From Geobacter sp. (lineage in GTDB: Bacteria > Desulfobacterota > Desulfuromonadia > Geobacterales > Geobacteraceae): DNA of 35,898 nucleotides. Made by a program: the position numbers and the translations under genes. Shown here piece by piece: positions 1 through 8,920 of this stretch. The DNA lies in the NCBI GenBank assembly GCA_027356255.1, contig DAIEGL010000033.1, positions 1 through 35,898 on the forward strand, read 5' to 3'. Each line of letters begins with the position of its first letter. Position 1 is the first letter of the stretch. The notes beneath the pieces are model-generated. The model was not told where the DNA came from and ran no database searches. It worked only from the letters and a program-made list of their open reading frames with translations.

Positions 1-588
1 GTGGAGCAGCTTGCGGCGCTCCGGGCGATCCCGAACCTGGTCGTCATCCGCCCCGGCGACGCCAACGAGGCGGCCGTCGCCTGGCGGGTGGCGCTGGAGA
101 TGCGCCACCGGCCGGTGGCCCTCGTCCTCTCCCGGCAGAACTTGCCCGTCCTCGACCGGGGGAGCGTTGCCCCGGCCGACGGTCTGTGGCGGGGTGGGTA
201 CGTACTTGCCGATGCTGCCGGGGAGACCCCGGACCTCATCCTCATCGCCACCGGCTCGGAGCTCTCCCTGGCAATGGCGGCCCGGGAAAGGCTCGCCGCG
301 AAGGAGATCCGCGCCCGGGTCGTCTCCCTGCCGAGCTGGGAGCTCTTCGACGAGCAGCCCCGGGAATACCGCGACGCGGTCCTCCCTCCCCGGGTTGACA
401 AAAGGCTTGCCATCGAGGCGGGTTCCCCGCAGGGGTGGCACCGCTACGTGGGAATGGAAGGGGAGATCATCGGCGTGGAGCGGTTCGGCGCATCGGCTCC
501 CGGGAACGTGGTGCTGCGCGAGTACGGCTTCACCGTGGAAAACGTCTGCGAGCGTGCGGTGGCGCTCCTTGAGCGCGGGAAGGATTGA
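1..588 (+). CDS. tkt: Transketolase, C-terminal part (5' end outside window)
   Basis: The reading frame is open at base 1 and stops at 586-588, so only about 195 C-terminal residues are present. They cover the end of the pyrimidine-binding domain (EQLAALRAIPNLVVIRPGDA and the LVLSRQNLP segment, both typical of TktA-type enzymes) and the C-terminal domain (LIATGSELSLA, VVSLPSWELF, then the GASAPG segment). Transketolase moves two-carbon units between pentose and triose/hexose phosphates with thiamine diphosphate in the cytoplasm. The stop lies 3 nt before rpiB, so the two are co-transcribed. The GTG at base 1 is an internal Val codon and not a start. Confidence 0.95.
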   Translation: MEQLAALRAIPNLVVIRPGDANEAAVAWRVALEMRHRPVALVLSRQNLPVLDRGSVAPADGLWRGGYVLADAAGETPDLILIATGSELSLAMAARERLAAKEIRARVVSLPSWELFDEQPREYRDAVLPPRVDKRLAIEAGSPQGWHRYVGMEGEIIGVERFGASAPGNVVLREYGFTVENVCERAVALLERGKD

Positions 589-591
589 GTC

Positions 592-1044
592 ATGCGGATC
601 GGCATCGCCGCCGACCACGGCGGCTTCACCATGAAGGAGCGGATGGCGGCAGCCCTCGGGGAGGCTGGGTACGAGTTGATGGACTTCGGCGCCACGGAGC
701 TGGACCCAGGCGACGATTATCCCGATTTCGTCATCCCCCTGGCTAAAGCCGTGGGGGAGGGGCGTCTGGATCGGGGGATCGCCCTCTGTTCGAGCGGCGT
801 GGGGGCCTCCATTGCAGCCAACAAGGTCGCGGGGGTCCGGGCCGCCCTGGTCCACGACGACTACTCCGCCCACCAGGGGGTGGAGCACGACGACATGAAC
901 GTCATCTGCCTCGGCAGCCTGGTGGTGGGGTACGCCCAGGCCTGGGAACTGGTCCGGACCTTCCTTGCCGCCGAATTCAGCGGGGCCGAGCGCCATCGCC
1001 GCCGTCTGGCCAAGGTGGCGGCCCTGGAACTTCATGGGAGGTGA
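592..1044 (+). CDS. rpiB: Ribose-5-phosphate isomerase B
   Basis: This 150-residue protein matches the usual RpiB/LacAB length. It interconverts ribose 5-phosphate and ribulose 5-phosphate. Visible family features are the N-terminal AADHGG (Asp8-His9), the active-site Cys66 in LCSSGVG, the phosphate-binding GASIAANK segment (71-78) and HDDMNV around His99. The window holds no rpiA, so this is the local pentose isomerase. It sits 3 nt after transketolase and 3 nt before gnd, in one operon. The sequence alone cannot exclude activity on related sugars such as allose 6-phosphate. Confidence 0.95.
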   Translation: MRIGIAADHGGFTMKERMAAALGEAGYELMDFGATELDPGDDYPDFVIPLAKAVGEGRLDRGIALCSSGVGASIAANKVAGVRAALVHDDYSAHQGVEHDDMNVICLGSLVVGYAQAWELVRTFLAAEFSGAERHRRRLAKVAALELHGR

Positions 1045-1047
1045 CCT

Positions 1048-2055
1048 GTGCAGATCGGCATGATCGGACTGGGGAGAATGGGGGGTGACATGGTGCGGCG
1101 CCTGCTGAAGGGTGGGCACGACTGCGTCGCCTACGACCGGAACGCCGACGCCGTGGCCACGCTGGTCCACGAGGGTGCCGCCGGGGCGGGATCGGTCGAG
1201 GAGTTCGCCATCAGGCTCGCCAGGCCGCGCGTGGTCTGGCTGATGGTCCCCGCAGCCGTGGTTGACGCCACGCTCGCCGATATCGTGCCACTTCTGGAGC
1301 CGGGGGACATCGTGATCGACGGCGGCAACTCGTACTACCACGACGACATCCGCCGTGCCGGCGAGCTGAAGGGGAAGGGGCTCCACTACCTGGACGTGGG
1401 AACGAGCGGCGGGGTCTGGGGTCTGGAGCGCGGCTACTGCCTGATGATCGGCGGCGATAAGGAGTCCGTGGCACGGCTCGATCCGGTCTTTGCCACCCTG
1501 GCGCCCGGCATTGCTGCCGCCCCGCGCACCACAGGCCGGGAGAAAGGTGGGACTGCCGAGAGGGGCTATCTCCACTGTGGTCCGAGCGGCTCCGGGCACT
1601 TCGTCAAGATGGTGCACAACGGCATAGAATACGGCCTGATGGCGGCCTACGCCGAAGGGTTTAACATCCTTAGCCGCGCCAACGCCGGCAAAGAGGATCG
1701 GGAGGCGGACGCGGAAACCGCCCCTCTGCGTAATCCGGAATACTACCGCTACGACCTGGATCTCGCCGAGATTGCCGAGGTTTGGCGGCGCGGGAGCGTG
1801 ATCTCCTCCTGGCTTCTCGACCTTACTGCGCTCGCACTCCTCAATAGCCCCGATTTGAAGGATTTTCAGGGGCGGGTGTCCGATTCGGGGGAGGGGCGCT
1901 GGACCGTGGCCGCCGCCATCGACGAGGGGGTTCCGGCGCATGTGCTCAGCGCCGCGCTCTACGAGCGCTTCAGTTCGCGCGGCGAGGCTGATTTCGCCGA
2001 CCGCCTTCTCTCCGCGATGCGCCACGAGTTCGGCGGCCACCGGGAGAAACCCTGA
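1048..2055 (+). CDS. gnd: 6-phosphogluconate dehydrogenase, decarboxylating (short form)
   Basis: This enzyme oxidises and decarboxylates 6-phosphogluconate to ribulose 5-phosphate, which feeds RpiB and transketolase encoded just upstream. It begins with GTG at 1048, after a GGGAGG ribosome-binding site. Seen in the protein: the Rossmann GLGRMG (7-12), DGGNS (91-95), GTSGGVWG (118-125) and [14 protein letters not shown], with the expected catalytic Lys187, Asn191 and Glu194. At 335 residues it is the short YqeC/GntZ-like class, not the roughly 470-residue E. coli Gnd. Short forms are often NAD-linked; here coenzyme choice is an inference and not read from a motif. An insertion around residues 155-180 lengthens it slightly. 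Confidence 0.93.
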   Translation: MQIGMIGLGRMGGDMVRRLLKGGHDCVAYDRNADAVATLVHEGAAGAGSVEEFAIRLARPRVVWLMVPAAVVDATLADIVPLLEPGDIVIDGGNSYYHDDIRRAGELKGKGLHYLDVGTSGGVWGLERGYCLMIGGDKESVARLDPVFATLAPGIAAAPRTTGREKGGTAERGYLHCGPSGSGHFVKMVHNGIEYGLMAAYAEGFNILSRANAGKEDREADAETAPLRNPEYYRYDLDLAEIAEVWRRGSVISSWLLDLTALALLNSPDLKDFQGRVSDSGEGRWTVAAAIDEGVPAHVLSAALYERFSSRGEADFADRLLSAMRHEFGGHREKP

Positions 2056-2076
2056 AATATCCGGTCGGAAGGGGGC

Positions 2077-3609
2077 ATGACGATGAACGCACATCTGGAA
2101 CCGACCGTGATGGTGATCTTCGGCGCGGCGGGGGATCTCACCTGGCGCAAGCTCGTCCCGGCGCTCTACGACCTTTACCTTGACCGCCGGCTTCCAGAGC
2201 GGTTCGCCATCGTCGGTGTCGCCCGGCGGGAGATAGATGACGCGGGGTTTCGCCAGAAGCTCAAGGAGGGGGTGGACCTCTTTTCCCGGCGCGGCAGAAC
2301 GGACGAGGCGACGTGGAACGAGTTCGCCTCCCGTTTGTCGTACTTTGCCGGCGATTTCACCGCAGCGGAGACCGGTTCGCTCCTCGGCCGGCGGCTCGAA
2401 GAGTTCGACCACCAGTGGAACAGCCGCGCGGCGAGGGTCTTCTACCTCGCCATCCCTCCCGGCTTGGTGGAAGCCGCGGCCCGCCATCTGGAAAGCCTGG
2501 GCATTTGCAGGGACTGCACCCGGGACCGGGTCGTGGTGGAGAAGCCGTTCGGCCGCGACCTCGCCTCGGCCAGGGAGCTGAACGGTCTCCTCACCTCCCT
2601 GTTCGCCGAGACCCAGATCTACCGGATCGACCACTACCTGGGGAAGGAGACGGTGCAGAACATCCTCGCCTTCCGTTTCGCCAACTCCCTGTTCGAGCCG
2701 ATCTGGAACCGGCGCTACATCGACCACGTGCAGCTCACGGTGGCGGAAACGGTGGGGGTGGAGGAGCGGGGGGGATACTACGACCAGGCCGGGGCGTTGC
2801 GCGACATGGTGCAGAACCACCTCCTCCAGATCCTCTGCCTGGTCGCCATGGAGCCGCCGGTGTCGTTTGCCGCGGACGAGGTGCGCAACAAGAAGGTGGA
2901 TGTGCTGCGGGCCATCCGTCCCATCCGCCCCGAGGAGGTCCACCGGGTGGCGGTGCGCGGCCAGTACGGCGGCGGGGTGGTTGCCGGGAAGGGGGTGCCG
3001 GCCTACCGGGAAGAGCGCAACATGCCCCCCGAATCCGCAACCGAGACCTTCGCCGCCCTCAAGCTCTACATCGACAACTGGCGCTGGCAGGGGGTGCCAT
3101 TCTATATCCGCACCGGCAAACGGCTGCGCGCCAAGGTATCCGAGGTGACCATCCTCTTCCGCCCGGCCCCCCACCAGCTCTTTCCCCTGGCCGCAGTGGA
3201 GAGCTGGCAGCCGAACCGGCTCGTGCTGCGCATCCAGCCCGAGGAGGGGATCGTCACCCGCATCCAGGCGAAGCAGCCGGGGACGCGCCTGCTCTTGAGG
3301 CCGGTGGACATGCGGTTCAGCTATCACGAGGCATTTCGCGTCTCCCCTCCCGAAGCCTACGAGACGCTCCTCCTGGACGTCATCCGCGGCGACGCCACCC
3401 TCTTCATGCGCGCCGACCAGGTGGAAAGCGCCTGGTCGGTGATCTCGCCGGTTCTCGATACCTGGGAAGCAGCGCCACCGGCCGATTTCCCCGACTACGC
3501 CGCAGGAAGCTGGGGGCCGGAAACGGCCGACCTCCTCATTGCCCAGGAGGGGCACAGCTGGATTCAGCCCGATATCCGGCCGGAGGAGGGGGAGGGGAAA
3601 GTACCGTGA
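2077..3609 (+). CDS. zwf: Glucose-6-phosphate 1-dehydrogenase
   Basis: This is the entry enzyme of the oxidative pentose phosphate pathway and converts glucose 6-phosphate to 6-phosphogluconolactone. The 510-residue length is normal. Visible motifs are the dinucleotide-binding GAAGDLTWRKL (16-26; the more usual form is GASGDL), EKPFGRDL (155-162) and the active-site signature RIDHYLGKE (183-191). The ATG at 2077 follows a GGAAGGGGG ribosome-binding site. The 3' end overlaps the start of pgl by 4 nt (GTGA), which implies translational coupling. Confidence 0.97.
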   Translation: MTMNAHLEPTVMVIFGAAGDLTWRKLVPALYDLYLDRRLPERFAIVGVARREIDDAGFRQKLKEGVDLFSRRGRTDEATWNEFASRLSYFAGDFTAAETGSLLGRRLEEFDHQWNSRAARVFYLAIPPGLVEAAARHLESLGICRDCTRDRVVVEKPFGRDLASARELNGLLTSLFAETQIYRIDHYLGKETVQNILAFRFANSLFEPIWNRRYIDHVQLTVAETVGVEERGGYYDQAGALRDMVQNHLLQILCLVAMEPPVSFAADEVRNKKVDVLRAIRPIRPEEVHRVAVRGQYGGGVVAGKGVPAYREERNMPPESATETFAALKLYIDNWRWQGVPFYIRTGKRLRAKVSEVTILFRPAPHQLFPLAAVESWQPNRLVLRIQPEEGIVTRIQAKQPGTRLLLRPVDMRFSYHEAFRVSPPEAYETLLLDVIRGDATLFMRADQVESAWSVISPVLDTWEAAPPADFPDYAAGSWGPETADLLIAQEGHSWIQPDIRPEEGEGKVP

Positions 3610-4328
3610 TCCGGGTCTGTGTCGACCTGGAGGCGTTGAGCAGTGCTGCTGCCGAGTTGGTCGCGGCAGAGGCGCAACGGGCCGTGCAGACCGGGGGGAG
3701 GTTTGCCGTCGCCCTTGCCGGAGGAGGCACGCCGCGACGCACTTACGAAATCCTCAGCCGGGAGCCGTACCGAAAGCTCGTGCCGTGGGAGAAGACGCAC
3801 GTCTTCTGGGGGGACGAACGCTGCGTGGCGGCCGCCGACACGCGCAGCAACGCGCTGATGGCGCGCCAGGCGCTCCTTGACCATGTGCCGGTACCCACGG
3901 TACAGGTACATCCCATGCGCTGCAACCGCTCGCCGGCGGCATCCGCGGAAAGATACGAAACGGAGCTCCGTAGTTTTTTCGCTGGAGGGGCGCCCAGGTT
4001 CGACCTGATCCTTTTGGGGCTGGGGGATAACGGGCACACCGCTTCCCTCTTTCCGGGAACGCCCGTACTCGCAGAGCGGCGGCGCTGGGTGGCCGAGGTG
4101 CATGTGGCCGAGGAGGGGATGCACCGGCTCACCCTGACGCTCCCCGTCATCAACCAAGCCGCTGCGGTTGTTTTCCTCGTTTCGGGAGGAGGCAAGGCGT
4201 CGATACTGCGGGAGGTGCTGGAAGGCTCCCCCGGTCCACACCCTGTTCCGGCCGCGCTGGTCAGACCGGCCGGGCGGCTTATGTGGCTCGTGGATCGGGA
4301 CGCCGCCCGCCTGCTTCGACACAGGTAG
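3606..4328 (+). CDS. pgl: 6-phosphogluconolactonase (DevB/Pgl type)
   Basis: The enzyme hydrolyses the lactone made by Zwf to 6-phosphogluconate. The frame is open far upstream, but the natural start is the GTG at 3606, whose last bases form the zwf stop. That gives 240 residues, the usual length for this family. Motifs: AGGGTPR (38-44), VFWGDER (66-72), LGLGDNGHTASLFPG (137-151) and SGGGKA near residue 193. These are the sugar-phosphate isomerase-like features of the DevB family, distinct from the YbhE beta-propeller type. Confidence 0.95.
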   Translation: MIRVCVDLEALSSAAAELVAAEAQRAVQTGGRFAVALAGGGTPRRTYEILSREPYRKLVPWEKTHVFWGDERCVAAADTRSNALMARQALLDHVPVPTVQVHPMRCNRSPAASAERYETELRSFFAGGAPRFDLILLGLGDNGHTASLFPGTPVLAERRRWVAEVHVAEEGMHRLTLTLPVINQAAAVVFLVSGGGKASILREVLEGSPGPHPVPAALVRPAGRLMWLVDRDAARLLRHR

Positions 4329-4368
4329 TCTCGGCGGCAGTCGATCAACTGAGCGGCGGGAGGGAAAA

Positions 4369-6909
4369 ATGAGCGAGAGTATGAGAGTCGGCAGCCCGGT
4401 CCATGCGTTTCTCCCATTCGAGGTGGATGGGTTCGACGCCCTGGCCGAACTCGCCCTCGACATGCGCTGGTCGTGGAACGACGCGGCAGACGAGGTCTGG
4501 CAAGAGCTTGATCCCGTGCTCTGGGAACTTACCCACAACCCGTGGGTGGTCCTCCAGACCGTGTCGCGGGATCGCCTCCAGCGTTTCGCCGCGGATCCCG
4601 ACTTCCGGGAGAAGGTGGACCGCTTCCTGCGCGCCATGCGCGAGGGGGCGGAGTCGCCCGCCTGGTTCCAACAGGCGCACGGGGAGGGGACACTGACAAG
4701 CGTCGCCTACTTCAGCATGGAATTCATGTTGAGCGAGGCGCTCCCCATATATTCGGGGGGGCTCGGCAACGTTGCCGGCGACCAGCTCAAGGCGGCGAGC
4801 GACCTGGGGGTGCCGGTGGTCGGGGTGGGGCTCCTCTACCAGCAGGGCTATTTCCGCCAGGTGATCGACCGGGACGGCATGCAGCAGGCGATCTTTCCCT
4901 ACAACGATCCGGGGCAACTGCCGGTCACCCCGGTGCGCGAGCCGAACGGGGAGTGGCTGCGGCTGGAGCTCAAGCTTCCCGGCTGGTCGCTCTGGCTGCG
5001 GGCCTGGCAGGTCCAGATCGGCAGGGTGAGACTGTATCTTTTGGACAGCAATGACGCGGCCAATTTCCCCATCCATCGCGGGATCACCAGCGAGCTCTAC
5101 GGAGGCGGGCCGGAATTGCGGCTGAAGCAGGAACTGGTGCTGGGGATCGGCGGGTGGCGCCTTCTGAGGGCGCTCGGCATCAGGCCGGAGGTCTGCCACC
5201 TGAACGAAGGGCATGCCGCCTTTGCCGTGCTGGAACGAGCCAGGAGCTTCATGGAAGAGACCGGACAGCCCTTCGATGTTGCGCTGGCCGTCACCCGTGC
5301 GGGGAACCTCTTCACCACGCACACCCCGGTGGCCGCGGGTTTCGATTGCTTCTCTCCCCCCCTCATCGCCCAATACCTTGCTGAGTATACGCAAACCGGG
5401 CTCGGTATCGCACTGCCCGACCTGCTGGCCTTGGGGCGCCTGCACCGGGACGACCAGGCGGAGCCGTTCAACATGGCGTACCTGGCCGTCCGGGGGAGCG
5501 GGGCGGTCAACGGGGTGAGCCGCCTGCATGGAGAGGTGAGCCGTCGAATATTCGCCCCGCTCTTTCCCCGCTGGCCGGAGAACGAGGTGCCTGTGGGGCA
5601 TATCACCAACGGCGTCCATGTGCCGAGCTGGCATTCGGCGGAGGCCGACGACCTGTGGTGCAGCGTTTGCGGCGAGGAGCCATGGCTGGGGACGACCGAG
5701 ATGCTTGAGGAAAGGGTGCGCAGTCTCCCTGACACCCGGCTCTGGCAGTTCCGGGCCGCTGCCGGCGCATCGCTCGTGGCGTTCGTCCGCGAGCGGTTAG
5801 CATTGCAGCTGACCGCCATGGGGGCTTCCCCGGGGGAGATCGAAAGCGCCCGCCATGTCTTCGATGCCAACGTGCTGACGCTTGGCTTCGCGCGCCGCTT
5901 TGCCACCTACAAGCGGCCGAACCTCCTCCTGCACGACCCGGAGCGGCTCCTGCGCATTCTCACCGATCCGCACCGTCCCGTGCAGCTCATCGTTGCCGGA
6001 AAGGCCCATCCAGCGGATCAGGCGGGGCAGGAGATGATCCGCCAGTGGATGCATTATATCCGCCGCCCGGAGGTGCGCCGGCACGTGGTCTTTCTCAGCG
6101 ACTACGACATGCTCCTGACCGAGCGGCTGGCCCAGGGGGTGGATGTCTGGCTGAACACGCCCAGGCGTCCCTGGGAGGCGAGTGGCACGAGCGGCATGAA
6201 GGTGCTGGCCAACGGCGGCATCAACCTCTCGGAGCTGGACGGCTGGTGGGCGGAAGCCTACGCTCCCGAGGTGGGGTGGGCGCTCGGCGACGGCAGGGAG
6301 CACGGCGAAGACCCGGCCTGGGACGCTGCCGAGGCCGAGGCGCTCTATGCGCTTTTGGAAAATGAGGTGGTGCCGGCCTTCTACTGCCGCGACCAGGACG
6401 GCATACCGGTCGCGTGGGTTGCGCGGATGCGCGAGAGCATGGCGCGCCTCACCCCGCGCTTTTCCGCCAACCGTACGGTGCGCGAGTATACCGAGACCTA
6501 TTACCTGCCGGCGGCGGCCACTTACCGGGAGCGTGCCACGGAGAAGGGCGCTGCCGGCGCCCATCTCGCAGGATGGCGGCATGCCGTGCAGAGGAAGTGG
6601 GCAAACCTGCGTTTTGGGGAAACAAAGGTTGCGACCGAGGGAGAATGGCACCTGTTTGAGGTGCAGCTCTATCTCGACGGTCTCGACCCGGCTGCTGTGC
6701 GCGTCGAGCTTTATGCCGAGGGTGGCGGTGCCCCGGTGAGGCAGGAGATGAAGCTAGGCCGGGAAATGGTGGGGGCGGAAAACGGCTATGCCTACAGCGC
6801 ACGGGTGCCGTCGGTCCGTCCGGCTTCCGACTATACGGCACGGGTGATGCCGTACCGCCAAGGCGTTGCCGTACCTCTGGAAGCGGGGCAGATCCTGTGG
6901 CAACGGTGA
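4369..6909 (+). CDS. glgP: Glycogen/alpha-glucan phosphorylase (GlgP, DUF3417-containing type)
   Basis: This PLP enzyme releases glucose 1-phosphate from glycogen or maltodextrin. The ATG at 4369 follows GGGAGGGA and gives 846 residues; the open frame further upstream has no good start. The N-terminal 110 residues or so, with the MRWSWN segment, match the DUF3417 domain of bacterial and archaeal alpha-glucan phosphorylases. The catalytic domain shows AYFSMEF, YSGGLGNVAGD, CHLNEGHAAF, FTTHTPVAAGFD and the PLP site EASGTSGMK, with the Schiff-base lysine at Lys611. It is 40 nt downstream of pgl, so its product can enter the pentose phosphate enzymes encoded in the same cluster after conversion to glucose 6-phosphate. 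Confidence 0.95.
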   Translation: MSESMRVGSPVHAFLPFEVDGFDALAELALDMRWSWNDAADEVWQELDPVLWELTHNPWVVLQTVSRDRLQRFAADPDFREKVDRFLRAMREGAESPAWFQQAHGEGTLTSVAYFSMEFMLSEALPIYSGGLGNVAGDQLKAASDLGVPVVGVGLLYQQGYFRQVIDRDGMQQAIFPYNDPGQLPVTPVREPNGEWLRLELKLPGWSLWLRAWQVQIGRVRLYLLDSNDAANFPIHRGITSELYGGGPELRLKQELVLGIGGWRLLRALGIRPEVCHLNEGHAAFAVLERARSFMEETGQPFDVALAVTRAGNLFTTHTPVAAGFDCFSPPLIAQYLAEYTQTGLGIALPDLLALGRLHRDDQAEPFNMAYLAVRGSGAVNGVSRLHGEVSRRIFAPLFPRWPENEVPVGHITNGVHVPSWHSAEADDLWCSVCGEEPWLGTTEMLEERVRSLPDTRLWQFRAAAGASLVAFVRERLALQLTAMGASPGEIESARHVFDANVLTLGFARRFATYKRPNLLLHDPERLLRILTDPHRPVQLIVAGKAHPADQAGQEMIRQWMHYIRRPEVRRHVVFLSDYDMLLTERLAQGVDVWLNTPRRPWEASGTSGMKVLANGGINLSELDGWWAEAYAPEVGWALGDGREHGEDPAWDAAEAEALYALLENEVVPAFYCRDQDGIPVAWVARMRESMARLTPRFSANRTVREYTETYYLPAAATYRERATEKGAAGAHLAGWRHAVQRKWANLRFGETKVATEGEWHLFEVQLYLDGLDPAAVRVELYAEGGGAPVRQEMKLGREMVGAENGYAYSARVPSVRPASDYTARVMPYRQGVAVPLEAGQILWQR

Positions 6910-6958
6910 ATGCGAAGGGGCGGAATGCCGCTTCATGTCATCCCGTCCGGGATCGCGG

Positions 6959-6987
6959 TTGACTGCACCATTCATTAAGTTTATGAT
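6959..6987 (+). promoter_or_regulatory. Sigma-70 promoter for the MFS exporter gene
   Basis: A -35 box TTGACT (6959-6964) and a -10 box TATGAT (6982-6987) are separated by exactly 17 nt. The predicted transcript would start near 6994 and carry a leader of about 57 nt before the ATG at 7051. The promoter lies just after glgP, so the exporter need not depend on the upstream operon. Confidence 0.6.
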
Positions 6988-7050
6988 GCAACGGATGAAA
7001 CGCTCCCCAATTCTCCATACCCTCGACAAATCCCTGGGACATCAATCGTT

Positions 7051-8304
7051 ATGCAAGTGACCACCACCGCCCCGGCTATCCAGCCGGCCGACATGAGCCG
7101 TCGCCAACTGGCACGGCTGGTGCTGATCCTCGGGGCACTGACCGCCTTCAGCTCCATGTCTATCGACATGTATCTCCCCGCCTTCCCGCAGATCGCCAGG
7201 GACCTCGGCGTGCCGCTCGGCACGGTGCAGCTCTCCGTTTCCGCCTTCCTGTTCGGCTCTGCCGCGGGGCAGCTCTTTTACGGCCCGCTGGCTGACCGGT
7301 GGGGGCGGCGCATCCCCCTCCTGGCTGGGCTCACGCTCTATGTGGCATCGACGGTCGGATGCGCCTGCGTCCGCACGGGGGAGGGGCTCCTATTCTGGCG
7401 CGTGGTGATGGCTGTGGGGGGCGGGGCCGGCATGGTGATCTCCCGTGCCGTGGTGCGCGACCTCTACGACACCGCCGAGGCGGCGCGGATGTTTTCCCTT
7501 CTCATGCTGGTCATGGGGGCAGCGCCGATCCTGGCCCCCGTTGCCGGGGGGCAGCTCCTGCTGATTACCGGCTGGCGGGGGATTTTCGGTTCCCTCGGGG
7601 TCTTCGGGTTTCTCTCCCTCTGTGCGGCAGCGGCTTTCCTTCCCGAGTCTTTGCCACCCGAGCGGCGCAGCAGGCGCGGATTTGCCGAGATGACCGCCGT
7701 CTACGGCCACCTCCTCAGGAACCGCCGCTACCTCCGTTACGCCATTGCCCTCGGGTGCGTCGCCGGGGTCAACTTCTCCTACATCGCCGGGGCGCCGTTT
7801 CTCTTCATAGAGCTGCACGGCATCTCCCCCCAGCACTTCGGCCTCTTCTTCGGCGCCAACGCCTTCGGGCTTATCGGCGCATCCCAGGTGAACCGCCGCC
7901 TACTGCGCCGCTTCAGCGCGGAGCGGATACTGAACAGGGCGTTTGCGGTCAATGCCGCGGCGGCGCTTCTTCTCACGGTTGCCGGGATCACGGGGATCGG
8001 CGGTTTTCCCCTCCAGGTCATCCTCATCTTTATCTGCATCTGCACGACCGGCCTCCTCTATCCCAACGTGACCGCGCTCGCCATGGCCCCCTTCGAAAAG
8101 GCGGCGGGGAGCGCGTCGGCGCTTCTGGGGACGATCCAGTACACGCTCGGCGCAACGGCCGGGGGGCTCGTGGGGGTATTCCACAACGGGACGGCGCTGC
8201 CGATTACGGCCGTGATGGCTGTCTGCGGGGTGGCCGGGTGGGGTGCCGCAGTTGGGGCTGCCCGCGCAGACCTTCATTTCATTTCCCGAATTCCCTCGCC
8301 CTGA
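7051..8304 (+). CDS. Bcr/CflA family multidrug MFS exporter
   Basis: The 417-residue protein is strongly hydrophobic and compatible with 12 membrane helices. The first helix contains SIDMYLPAFPQI, the recognisable Bcr/CflA (drug:H+ antiporter-1) signature. The loop after helix 2 has motif A (YGPLADRWGRR), and RAVVRDLY follows in the middle of the N-domain. Relatives export bicyclomycin, chloramphenicol or sulfonamides; the substrate here cannot be read. The start is the ATG at 7051; Met15 (7093) is possible. The last 26 nt overlap the convergent DUF2845 gene. Confidence 0.9.
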   Translation: MQVTTTAPAIQPADMSRRQLARLVLILGALTAFSSMSIDMYLPAFPQIARDLGVPLGTVQLSVSAFLFGSAAGQLFYGPLADRWGRRIPLLAGLTLYVASTVGCACVRTGEGLLFWRVVMAVGGGAGMVISRAVVRDLYDTAEAARMFSLLMLVMGAAPILAPVAGGQLLLITGWRGIFGSLGVFGFLSLCAAAAFLPESLPPERRSRRGFAEMTAVYGHLLRNRRYLRYAIALGCVAGVNFSYIAGAPFLFIELHGISPQHFGLFFGANAFGLIGASQVNRRLLRRFSAERILNRAFAVNAAAALLLTVAGITGIGGFPLQVILIFICICTTGLLYPNVTALAMAPFEKAAGSASALLGTIQYTLGATAGGLVGVFHNGTALPITAVMAVCGVAGWGAAVGAARADLHFISRIPSP

Positions 8305-8896
8305 TCTCCGTGACCCGGCCGTTTTCGATCCTGACGGTGCATCCGGGGAGATCGGGGCCGTACCGGTAGGTCCATTCGACGACCGGAACGGTTGTCCGGC
8401 GCGTTTCGCCGCCGCTCCGCGTCTCGATTACCTTGTCCGGCTGCTCCTCCTTTGAGAGCGGTTCGCCGCACTTGAGAAACGTCTCCAGGGAACTGTCCCC
8501 CACCGCCAGGAGTTCCCCGTTGCGGCAGGTATCGTCCGTTGCGTCCGGCAACCTGCCGTAACCGATGTCTGCTATCCAGACCAGTTTCCCGTTCTCGAAA
8601 CGGTACGACTGCATCAGCTCGTCCGGGCCGAAATCGAAGGCCCACTCGTCAACGGTCGTGGTCGTGCTGCTCCTCATTCCGCTTGCGTCCGCCGTCTCCA
8701 GCCGCACTTTACGCTGTTCCTTGAACATCGCCTCGCCGCATTTGCTTGCCACTTCCTCCTCCGTATCGCCGGTGTTGACGTCCCGGCCCTTGCAGGGGAG
8801 CCCCATGGCGTTGCCCGCGACGAACATGGTGGCTAAGGTCAGCATCGCCAGGCATGTTCCCAATCTATGCTTGAAGTTTCCGGTCATCTTATGCAC
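8279..8896 (-). CDS. Exported DUF2845 protein with two tandem domains
   Basis: The 205-residue precursor has a signal peptide (basic start, hydrophobic stretch to about residue 30). Two internal repeats follow, at about 34-110 and 122-200. Each starts with a Cys (CKGRDV / CRNGEL), has a GDxxxE...KCGE segment (SKCGEA / LKCGEP), then a (D/V)EW segment followed by FGPD or YGPD, then xxxxFENGKLVWI or VRIENGRVTEI. This pattern matches DUF2845, whose function is unknown. The conserved Cys pairs suggest a disulfide in each repeat. It lies 24 nt downstream of the toroid gene in one transcript. The start could be Met1 or Met4. Confidence 0.85.
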   Translation of the reverse strand: MHKMTGNFKHRLGTCLAMLTLATMFVAGNAMGLPCKGRDVNTGDTEEEVASKCGEAMFKEQRKVRLETADASGMRSSTTTTVDEWAFDFGPDELMQSYRFENGKLVWIADIGYGRLPDATDDTCRNGELLAVGDSSLETFLKCGEPLSKEEQPDKVIETRSGGETRRTTVPVVEWTYRYGPDLPGCTVRIENGRVTEIRAREFGK

Positions 8897-8920
8897 CTTG
8901 TTCCCAGCTCCGGGTAATTG

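Noticed and set aside
2313-3605. Upstream extension of the pgl reading frame inside zwf
   Set aside because: It is out of frame with zwf and gives Arg/Gly/Pro-rich nonsense; pgl starts at GTG 3606.
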